This document shows, one piece after another, positions 34,607-41,398 of a stretch of 43,385 nucleotides of DNA. The position numbers were made by a program, and so were the translations under genes. A model generated the notes under the pieces. That model saw nothing but the letters and a program-made list of their open reading frames with translations. It was not told where the DNA came from and ran no database searches. This stretch comes from Pseudomonadota bacterium (lineage in GTDB: Bacteria > Desulfobacterota > Desulfobulbia > Desulfobulbales > SURF-16): the NCBI GenBank assembly GCA_018822545.1, contig JAHJKA010000027.1:1-43385 (forward strand), given 5' to 3'. Each line of letters opens with the position of its first letter. Positions within the stretch are counted from its first letter, which is position 1.

Positions 34607-35968
34607 ATGCGTGTTCTGCTTTTTTCCCTGAACAAGGAGATTCTACCTGAACCGGCCTTCCCTCTGGGTCTGGCCTTTATTGCTGCGGCTTTGGACCGGG
34701 CTGGTCATGAATTACAGGTCTTTGATCTCTGTGTTCAGGACATCGCCCAACTCGCTGCCGTCATTGAAGATTTTCAGCCGGAGGTGGTGGCCCTTTCCCT
34801 GCGCAATGTCGATAATGTCGCCTACCCGGACACCACCACCTATCTTCCTCATTATCAGAATATATTGGCTGTTCTTCGCCCATTAACGGATGCTGTTTTG
34901 GTTCTTGGCGGGCCGGGATACTCTCTCTTTGCTGAGCGCCTCCTTGTTGAGTTGCAGGGCGATTATGGCGTGGTGGGAAGTGGCGAGCAGGTGATTGTCT
35001 GTTTGCTTGATGCCTTGCAAGGCAAGGCAGAGGCTGAGACCATACCTGGTCTTCTCATCCGCAACGGCAACCAGGTTGTGCGCGGCCACGGCACCTTGCC
35101 TCGGGCCCAGTGGTTTACCCCACTGCATAAAGAATTCCCCTTGGAGCATTATCAGAAGATCGGTGGCATGGCCACGGTGCAGACCAAGAGAGGCTGCCCA
35201 TTTACTTGCATTTATTGCAGTTATCCGGTACTTGAAGGCCGAAAGGCGAAAATGCGGCCCATAGATCAGGTTATCAGCGAACTGCAGGAAATTCGTGATA
35301 GAGGCATCCGCGAGGTCTATTTTGTGGATTCTGTGTTCAATAATCCACCTGAGTATGCCAAGGAGCTCTGTCGCGCCATGCTGCAGGCTGATCTTGATTT
35401 GAAATGGACCTGCTACGCCGCCCCCCTTAATTTTGATGAGGAACTGGCAGCTCTTTTTGTTCAGAGCGGCTGCCTGGGCGTTGAGTTTGGTACTGATACC
35501 TTGTCGCCGGTGATGTTGCATAATCTCGGCAAGAGTTTTTCGGTGGCCGATGTCCTTTCCATCAGTGCCATCTGCTACGACCATAAGCTGCCTTTTTGCC
35601 ACGCTATTTTGGTGGGTGGCCCTGGTGAAACAAAAGAAACCCTAAAAGAGACGGTAGCCAATCTCGCCAAGACCAGGGCCTCGGCTGTCATTTTTATGAC
35701 CGGTCTGCGCATTATCCCGGGCACAAAACTTTACGACATTGCCCTTGATGAGGGCGTTATTGGCCCCCACACCGATATGATTGAGCCGCAGTTTTATGTG
35801 TCGCCGGCTATCCAGCCCTTGGAGCCTGAAATCAACAGATTGTCACGGCTCCATAAAACCTGGATCTTCCCAGGCCATCAGATTCGCTGTTCTGAACACC
35901 TTGCCAAATTTATGCGAGAGAGAGGCGCACGCGGTCCTTTATGGCTCCATATGACACCCCCCCGATAA
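34607..35968 (+). CDS. B12-binding-type radical SAM enzyme
   Basis: 453 residues. An N-terminal B12-binding-like domain (RVLLFSLNKEILPEP, VVALSLRNVDN, VLVLGGPGYSLF) precedes the radical SAM core with Cys197, Cys201 and Cys204 in GCPFTCIYC. VEFGTDTLS and ILVGGPGETKET are the usual core motifs. The gene starts 3 bases after the CLF gene, so it is tightly tied to chain building. The substrate is unknown. Its last 28 bases overlap the methyltransferase gene. Confidence 0.88.
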   Translation: MRVLLFSLNKEILPEPAFPLGLAFIAAALDRAGHELQVFDLCVQDIAQLAAVIEDFQPEVVALSLRNVDNVAYPDTTTYLPHYQNILAVLRPLTDAVLVLGGPGYSLFAERLLVELQGDYGVVGSGEQVIVCLLDALQGKAEAETIPGLLIRNGNQVVRGHGTLPRAQWFTPLHKEFPLEHYQKIGGMATVQTKRGCPFTCIYCSYPVLEGRKAKMRPIDQVISELQEIRDRGIREVYFVDSVFNNPPEYAKELCRAMLQADLDLKWTCYAAPLNFDEELAALFVQSGCLGVEFGTDTLSPVMLHNLGKSFSVADVLSISAICYDHKLPFCHAILVGGPGETKETLKETVANLAKTRASAVIFMTGLRIIPGTKLYDIALDEGVIGPHTDMIEPQFYVSPAIQPLEPEINRLSRLHKTWIFPGHQIRCSEHLAKFMRERGARGPLWLHMTPPR

Positions 35969-36816
35969 GCTGCTTGCTCTGTGGCGCTGACTATCCGCAT
36001 CTCTTCTATCACGAAAACGGCTATCCCTATTATCGCTGTCACGCCTGTGGTCTGCTTTCTCTCTGGCCCCAACCAACCGCCACCGATCTCCATGACCATT
36101 ACCAAGAGTATCTCCCGCTCTCCCCCAAGGAAGTGGCTGATTGGGGTTTTGAGATGGCCCCGGTCATTGAGAGTTCCGCAGATTTTCTTGGCCGCCATTT
36201 CCCGGAGCCAGGGCGGCTTCTTGATATAGGCTGTGGCTACGGTTTTTTTCTTGAGGCCATGAGCGAGCGCAACTGGCAGGTTGAAGGCATTGAGCTTTCA
36301 AAGCCGGCAGCCGAGATTGCCCGAGCCAAGGGCAGGGGAACCATCCACTCCTGTGCTGTGGAAGAGGTAAAAGACTTAGGTCTCTTTGATGTGATAACCA
36401 TGTTCTATGTCATCGAACATGTCGCTGACCCTTTGCAGACCTTAAAAAGTATCCGCGCCCTGCTGAAACCGGGCGGGGTTCTGGTGCTGCGCTATCCAAA
36501 CACCTCCCCTTTGCTGAAGTTTTCAGGATCGCTGGCCCGATCCCTGGGACTCATGCAGGCTCCTTCGCATCTCTTCGATTTTTCAGGAGATTCCATGGAG
36601 ATTCTTCTCAAAAAAGCAGGTTATGGCAGTTGCCTGACCACAATTGATGCCAATACCCGTTCTCCGCATCTTGTGAGACGCTTTATTTCTTGCTATATAG
36701 GTCTGATTCCTGTTTTGTTGGCCCGCTTGAGCAAGGGACACCTCCTGTTGCCGGGCTACAGCCGGGTAAGCTATGCATCGTTAGATGGTGCAAAATTTAA
36801 GCGTAATCTTTCCTAG
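35941..36816 (+). CDS. SAM-dependent methyltransferase with N-terminal zinc ribbon
   Basis: 291 residues. A four-Cys zinc ribbon (Cys11, 14, 33, 36 in CLLC and CHAC) precedes a class I methyltransferase domain with motif I DIGCGYG (95-101) and the later FYVIEHVADP. Proteins of this layout commonly modify sugars or lipid-linked sugars. A C-terminal hydrophobic stretch near 250-262 may touch the membrane. Only one ATG lies before the ribbon, so the 28-base overlap with the previous gene is probably real. The substrate is unknown; the methylated group could belong to the sugar or the lipid made here. Confidence 0.85.
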   Translation: MAPYDTPPISCLLCGADYPHLFYHENGYPYYRCHACGLLSLWPQPTATDLHDHYQEYLPLSPKEVADWGFEMAPVIESSADFLGRHFPEPGRLLDIGCGYGFFLEAMSERNWQVEGIELSKPAAEIARAKGRGTIHSCAVEEVKDLGLFDVITMFYVIEHVADPLQTLKSIRALLKPGGVLVLRYPNTSPLLKFSGSLARSLGLMQAPSHLFDFSGDSMEILLKKAGYGSCLTTIDANTRSPHLVRRFISCYIGLIPVLLARLSKGHLLLPGYSRVSYASLDGAKFKRNLS

Positions 36817-36922
36817 AAAAGTTTCCGAAACCCTGGTAGATATATCGGTTTCTGGCTTATTTTGCGTATGGCGTTGTTATGTTTTGTTTCCTTTTTCCTT
36901 TGTCGTTTACGGAGCAGTTATA

Positions 36923-38200
36923 ATGTTTGATCTGAGTATTCCTGATTCGCTTTCAAGTAAGATTCTTGGCTTTGCCAGCAATCTTTCCGATAAAAACTTT
37001 TTGCGCATCGTTGACACCTTGGCCAAACTCACCTCCATCGAGTGGCACGACAAGGGCATTGCGGCTATGCGGCAGCTTATTGCTGACAAGCATCCCGGTA
37101 TTGCCGGAGCCAGACGGGCCCTGCAAAAGGTCAATCCCAAGGTGCGGGGCAAGCTTTTTAATAATTACCTGCTACGCGGTGTTTTGCTGGGCTACAAAAA
37201 ACGTCTCGCCTTTTATAACGAATTTAACGTGGCGCCTCCCGGCAATCTGATGATCAGCCCCACAACCAGTTGCAATCTTCGTTGCTATGGTTGCTATGCC
37301 GGCACCCACATCCGCACTGACGAACTCACTCAGGCAGAAGTCGAGCACATGATCGAAGAGGCGGGCAAGGCCGGTACCAATCTGGTGACCTGGCTGGGCG
37401 GCGAGTCATTTATCAAGCCGTGGATTTTCGATGTCCTGGAAAAATTTCCCCAGGTTGGTTTCCAGATTTTCACCAATGGCCTTCTCCTTGATGATGAGAA
37501 GATCGCCCGTTTGGCCAAGCTTGGCAATGCCATCATCGCCATTGGTATTGACGGCCCTGAGGAATTTACCGATGGCCGCAAGGGCAAGGGCGCTTACAAG
37601 GGTGCTGTTGAGGTGATGCGTAAATTGAGCGAGGCCGGGGTGCTGGTGGGCTATTCCACCATGGTCAGTCGCCAGAATTTTGAGGATATTTACAGCGACG
37701 CATTCATCAGGACCATGATCGACAATGGCGCCGCCTTTGCCTGGTGTGCCATTGCCATCCCCCAGGGTAAGGCGTGTAAGGAGTTGCAGATCGTTCCCAC
37801 CGATGAGCAGAAGGCCATGATTCCCGACAAGGTCCGTCAGGTCAGAAAAAATAATGACATCGTCTTTATTGATTTTTACGCCGACGCCCGGATCACTGAA
37901 GGCTGTGGTGCTGGCCGTGTCTCCCTCCATGTCAATAATATCGGTGACGTTGAGCCCTGCGTCTTTTTCCCCTTTGCGGTGGATAATATCCGCGACAAGC
38001 CGTTTCTTGACATCCTGAAATCAGATTTCTTGCAGGATATCCGTAAAATCCACAAGAAATATCCCGGTGAACTCAATACCTGTATGATGGCAAGTAAGCC
38101 CCAGGCTGTAATTCAAGTTGTTCAGGATCATCACGCCAAAGAAACATCTGAAGGGACTCTTGAACAACTGAGTGTCCTGGCTGAAAAACAGGCGAAATAA
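36923..38200 (+). CDS. Radical SAM protein with C-terminal SPASM-like Cys region
   Basis: 425 residues from this start. Radical SAM core with Cys117, Cys121 and Cys124 in SCNLRCYGC; WLGGESF and the GIDGPEEFTDGRKGKGAY segment follow. The C-terminus holds further Cys residues (EGCGAGR, VEPCVFF, LNTC) that look like an auxiliary Fe-S (SPASM/twitch) site. It lacks a B12-binding domain, unlike the other five. An upstream extension of the frame to 36785 is a spurious hydrophobic head overlapping the methyltransferase gene. ATG at 36923, eight bases after GGAG, is preferred. Radical SAM proteins of this shape include HpnH-like lipid enzymes. Confidence 0.87.
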   Translation: MFDLSIPDSLSSKILGFASNLSDKNFLRIVDTLAKLTSIEWHDKGIAAMRQLIADKHPGIAGARRALQKVNPKVRGKLFNNYLLRGVLLGYKKRLAFYNEFNVAPPGNLMISPTTSCNLRCYGCYAGTHIRTDELTQAEVEHMIEEAGKAGTNLVTWLGGESFIKPWIFDVLEKFPQVGFQIFTNGLLLDDEKIARLAKLGNAIIAIGIDGPEEFTDGRKGKGAYKGAVEVMRKLSEAGVLVGYSTMVSRQNFEDIYSDAFIRTMIDNGAAFAWCAIAIPQGKACKELQIVPTDEQKAMIPDKVRQVRKNNDIVFIDFYADARITEGCGAGRVSLHVNNIGDVEPCVFFPFAVDNIRDKPFLDILKSDFLQDIRKIHKKYPGELNTCMMASKPQAVIQVVQDHHAKETSEGTLEQLSVLAEKQAK

Positions 38201-38202
38201 CG

Positions 38203-39543
38203 ATGAAGGTCCTCCTGGTTTTTCCCCGGGAGCCGGGAACCTGTGTTTCCAATGATTCGGTCCTGCCCTTCCCCTTGCTTGGTCTCACCCAGCTTGCCGC
38301 CACCTTTCCAGATCATTATGAGCTGAAGCTTATTGATGAATCTGTCCGCCCTTTGCGCGGCATCGAGAAGGCGGATCTGGTCTGCATTACCACCATGACT
38401 GCTACGGTGAAACGGGCCTACGCCCTGGCCGACCGTTTTCTTGCCCAGGACATTCCCGTGGTGCTGGGCGGTGCCCATGCCACCGTGATGCCTGATGAAG
38501 CAGCTGCGCACGCCACCTCAGTGGTGATCGGTGAGGCGGAAAACGTCATGCCTGAACTCATCAGCGATTTTGAAAAGGGGGCCTTGGCCCCCAGGTATGA
38601 GGCCTCATCCTATGTCGAGTTGGCTGGAATTGGCCAGCCCCGGGTTGATCTTCTCAACTGGCGGCATCGTTTTTTTCTGTCCTCCCTGCAGACCAGCCGC
38701 GGCTGTCCTAACTCCTGTAATTTTTGTTCTGTGCCGGCCATCTTCGGCCATCGTCTTCGCCTGAAAACCATCGATACCATCAAGGCTGAGCTTGAGGTGG
38801 CCAGTAAACACGGCTCAAAATATCTCTTTGTGGTGGATGATAATTTTACCGCCAACCGCACCAGGGCTCGGGAGATCATGGAGCTTTTCGCCTTCTACAA
38901 GATGCGTTGGATGGGTTTTTCCACCCTGGCCATGGCCGAAGATGGTGATTTTCTGGATGCCCTGCGCCGCTCAAACTGCGTGTCCCTGTTTGTCGGTTTT
39001 GAGTCCCTCCATCAGCGCGATAATTTCGTTAAGAACAAGAAATACGCTGATCCGGCCGCTGTGAGTCATGCCGTTAAGGTCATCCATGAGGCTGGCATCG
39101 GGATTCAGGGCTCCTTTATTTTTGGGTTTGATCACGATACGCCGGATGTTTTTGGTGAAGTGGCCTCCTTTATCCAGGCCAACGAGATTGAGGTGCCCAA
39201 CGTTAATATTCTTACCCCTTTTCCCGGTACTAAACTCTATGAGCAGGTAAACGGCGAGGGGCGTATCCTGCATCACGACTGGAACAAGTATGACATGAAC
39301 CATGTTGTCTTTCAGCCGCGGAGCATGTCGGTTGCAGAGTTGCAGCAGGGGTTTGCCTGGACCCTGAAATATCTCTCGTCGCCAACCGTGATTCCCCGCC
39401 GCTTGTCGTGGCGCCGTCCCTATTATCCTTATTTTCTGATGGCCAACTTCTCCCTGCACCGGGCCTTGACCAAGCTTGCTAAGAATCTCTGGAATTCCCA
39501 GGTGCAAAAGGATTTGCATGCAAAAGGGGCCTGCCAATGTTGA
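38203..39543 (+). CDS. B12-binding-type radical SAM enzyme (DUF4070-like), paralogue of the minus-arm gene
   Basis: 446 residues, begins 2 bases after the previous stop. An N-terminal B12-binding-like domain (KVLLVFPREPGTCVSND, IPVVLGGAHATVMP, VVIGEAENVMP) precedes the radical SAM core with Cys168, Cys172 and Cys175 in GCPNSCNFC. VDDNFTANR, FVGFESLHQRD and GSFIFGFDHDTP follow, then the C-terminal QPRSMSVAELQQGFA. These segments match the protein at 28303 almost position for position, so the two arose by duplication and now sit on opposite arms. It overlaps the next gene by seven bases. Substrate unknown. Confidence 0.88.
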   Translation: MKVLLVFPREPGTCVSNDSVLPFPLLGLTQLAATFPDHYELKLIDESVRPLRGIEKADLVCITTMTATVKRAYALADRFLAQDIPVVLGGAHATVMPDEAAAHATSVVIGEAENVMPELISDFEKGALAPRYEASSYVELAGIGQPRVDLLNWRHRFFLSSLQTSRGCPNSCNFCSVPAIFGHRLRLKTIDTIKAELEVASKHGSKYLFVVDDNFTANRTRAREIMELFAFYKMRWMGFSTLAMAEDGDFLDALRRSNCVSLFVGFESLHQRDNFVKNKKYADPAAVSHAVKVIHEAGIGIQGSFIFGFDHDTPDVFGEVASFIQANEIEVPNVNILTPFPGTKLYEQVNGEGRILHHDWNKYDMNHVVFQPRSMSVAELQQGFAWTLKYLSSPTVIPRRLSWRRPYYPYFLMANFSLHRALTKLAKNLWNSQVQKDLHAKGACQC

Positions 39544-40007
39544 CTGACGCCGGTATCATTTTCACCTCCTATATTGCCATGGGTCGCACCGGTGCCATTG
39601 CCAGCTCCCTGCTTCTCCATGAGAATGTTGTCATCACCCTTATCGTTTCTTTGGCGCTGGATTTTTTTCAGATCCCGGTTTATGGCATCATTTTGAGTAC
39701 CTCCACCCGCACCACCTCCCTGGGTAGAAAATTAGGCACCTTTCTCGACAACAAGAGACAGCTCTGGCATAAGAGAATGGCGGACGGTGGATTTTGGGGG
39801 TGGGTTGGCAGGATGCAGCCTTTGGCCGTCATTGCCGTTGCCGTTATTCCCATCCGCGGCTGCGGCATTATTTCCGCCTGTGTACTTTGTTTTATGCTTG
39901 GTTTTTCAAGGGTGTATGGCACAATTCTTATTATGACCGGGTCCATAATTGGGGCCATGGCCACCTTGGGTCTCCTCTATGAACCTCTGAGGTTGATGCA
40001 TGGGTAG
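39537..40007 (+). CDS. Small membrane protein, small multidrug-export family-like (COG2426 type)
   Basis: 156 residues with hydrophobic segments near 30-52, 94-120 and 125-148, the second containing VAVIPIRGCGIISACVLCFM. The Pro/Gly pattern and length suggest the small multidrug-export family (COG2426), whose real function is unclear. It overlaps the radical SAM gene before it and the methyltransferase after it by a few bases, so it is an integral part of this operon. It may help translocate or house the lipid product. Family assignment is moderately sure. Confidence 0.65.
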   Translation: MLTDAGIIFTSYIAMGRTGAIASSLLLHENVVITLIVSLALDFFQIPVYGIILSTSTRTTSLGRKLGTFLDNKRQLWHKRMADGGFWGWVGRMQPLAVIAVAVIPIRGCGIISACVLCFMLGFSRVYGTILIMTGSIIGAMATLGLLYEPLRLMHG

Positions 40008-40677
40008 AGAGCGTATTGCTGAGAGCCAGGAGGTGGAAAACGAAACCATCGGCGTTTTTTCACGGGTGGCTGGTTGGACGGGATATGGAGCTGCCTGGCG
40101 GGTGCGCGGTATTATGGCGGAACCTTTTGCCGATGGAGATGTGGTGCTTGATGTTGGCACCGGGCCAGGAACTATTCCCCTTCATCTCCAGCGTTTTTTC
40201 CCAAAGGCGTCCTTTTACGGCCTGGATATCAGCGCAGCCATGCTGGCCCAGGCCCGTCGCCATTCCGAGAGGATGGATGTTCCGCTGGGCCTTTTGAGCG
40301 GATCTGGAGAATATCTGCCCTTTGCCGACAACAGCCTTGATATGGTACTTTCATTTTTCACCATGCATCACATCAATGATCCTGGCGCCTTTCTTACTGA
40401 AGTGGATCGTGTTTTAAAGGCTGATGGTAAATTTCTCCTCATTGATTTCAGGCGTGACATGCCCGCCTTTATGTATAAGGTCATGAACAGCTTTTGGCAG
40501 CTCGCCTTTCTTTTGAGTCCTGGCCGCAAAGGACTTATGGAATCCATTGATTCCGCCTGGACTGCGCCGGAAATTAAGGCAGACTTGGTCGCCCGGGGGT
40601 TAAAGCGTTTTCAGGTCAATGAGACGCGCACCGAGCTGTTGATCACCAGCGGTATCAAAAAGTTTGCGGAGGGTTGA
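40000..40677 (+). CDS. Class I SAM-dependent methyltransferase
   Basis: 225 residues, soluble. Motif I DVGTGPG (51-57), the acidic SAM-binding LDISAAML, and MVLSFFTMHHINDP (motif IV region) identify a UbiE/Coq5-like methyltransferase fold. It overlaps the membrane protein gene by eight bases and is followed 1 base later by the LolA-like gene. It may methylate a carboxyl, a hydroxyl or a ring of the lipid. No closer assignment is possible from the sequence. Confidence 0.87.
   Translation: MGRERIAESQEVENETIGVFSRVAGWTGYGAAWRVRGIMAEPFADGDVVLDVGTGPGTIPLHLQRFFPKASFYGLDISAAMLAQARRHSERMDVPLGLLSGSGEYLPFADNSLDMVLSFFTMHHINDPGAFLTEVDRVLKADGKFLLIDFRRDMPAFMYKVMNSFWQLAFLLSPGRKGLMESIDSAWTAPEIKADLVARGLKRFQVNETRTELLITSGIKKFAEG
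40668..40673 (+). promoter_or_regulatory. Ribosome-binding site that fixes the LolA-like start
   Basis: GGAGGG, five bases before ATG 40679. Its strength and spacing indicate that translation starts ahead of the palindromic repeat and reads through it. Confidence 0.75.
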
Positions 40678-40678
40678 C

Positions 40679-41398
40679 ATGGTGCACGAAAATAAACTTA
40701 TTTTTTTCACCACAAAGGCACAAAGGCACAAAGGATTTTTTCTTTTTGTTTACTTTGTGTCTCTGTGCCTTTGTGGTGAGATTTTTTGTCCTCCTGTCAC
40801 TAGGTCGGAAGAAGGACGTCTCTTGGACCAGGCCGAGGCCCAAGTTGTACTCGGCCGCATCAAGGAGAGCCAGGGAGGGCTCACCACTATCATCGCCTCC
40901 TTCACTGAAGAACGAAAGATTGCGGTGTTGGCCCATCCCCTGGTTTTTTCCGGCCAGGTTTATGTGGAGCCGGAAGATTTTCTTTTTTTGCAATATGAGA
41001 AACCTCTCCAGCATATTATGAAGATGGCTGGCGATTCCGTGCTTTTTTTTGTTGAAGGCTCTGAAACTGCTGATATTGTTGATCTTGCCGGTGCTAAAGA
41101 GAGAGGGCAACGCCCGGATCTCTTCAACTGGTCCCCAGAGAATTTCGTGGGTGAGGTGCGCGAGGTAGCCGAGGGCTATCTCCTTGCTGATCCAAATACG
41201 GGTGCCGGCAAGCGCCAGGTGCGGGTTATTGTCGATCGTGATAATCTTGTGGTTCGCCATATTCTTCTTGTTGACGAGTCTGGTGATGAGACGACGATCA
41301 GCCTGTCTGATGTCCGCCTCAATGAAAAAATTCCCGAACATATTCGCAACTACATCCTGCCGCAAGGGGTACGGATTCATAAATTAAACCAGCCATGA
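40679..41398 (+). CDS. LolA-like periplasmic lipid/lipoprotein carrier with repeat-encoded signal region
   Basis: 239 residues. From about residue 44 the protein has the LolA fold: ASFTEERKIAVLAHPLVFSG, then PEDFLFLQYEKP and the C-terminal SDVRLNEKIPEH with YILPQGV. LolA proteins ferry lipids or lipoproteins over the periplasm, and LolA homologues belong to aryl-polyene-type loci with an MMPL exporter. The first 43 residues are unusual: residues 10-34 are translated from a palindromic repeat and provide basic KAQRHK followed by a hydrophobic FFLFVYFVSLCLCG, which acts as the likely signal peptide. GGAGGG supports this ATG. The next gene starts four bases before its end (ATGA). Confidence 0.83.
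   Translation: MVHENKLIFFTTKAQRHKGFFLFVYFVSLCLCGEIFCPPVTRSEEGRLLDQAEAQVVLGRIKESQGGLTTIIASFTEERKIAVLAHPLVFSGQVYVEPEDFLFLQYEKPLQHIMKMAGDSVLFFVEGSETADIVDLAGAKERGQRPDLFNWSPENFVGEVREVAEGYLLADPNTGAGKRQVRVIVDRDNLVVRHILLVDESGDETTISLSDVRLNEKIPEHIRNYILPQGVRIHKLNQP
40706..40779. repeat. Interspersed palindromic repeat, copy D, inside a coding sequence
   Basis: Left arm CACCACAAAGGCACAAAGGC and right arm ending in GTGCCTTTGTGGTG, same family as copies A-C. Unlike these, it lies within the translated N-terminus of the LolA-like gene, in frame and without a stop codon. Confidence 0.93.

Noticed and set aside
36785..36922. N-terminal extension of the SPASM-like radical SAM gene
   Set aside because: It overlaps the methyltransferase end and translates to a spurious hydrophobic stretch; ATG 36923 has a good ribosome-binding site.
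15214..39543. Hopanoid biosynthesis locus (radical SAM HpnH/J-like, MMPL HpnN-like, CrtI/HpnE-like)
   Set aside because: No squalene-hopene cyclase, squalene synthase or other hpn gene is present, and the KS, CLF and ACP genes point to an acyl/polyketide chain.
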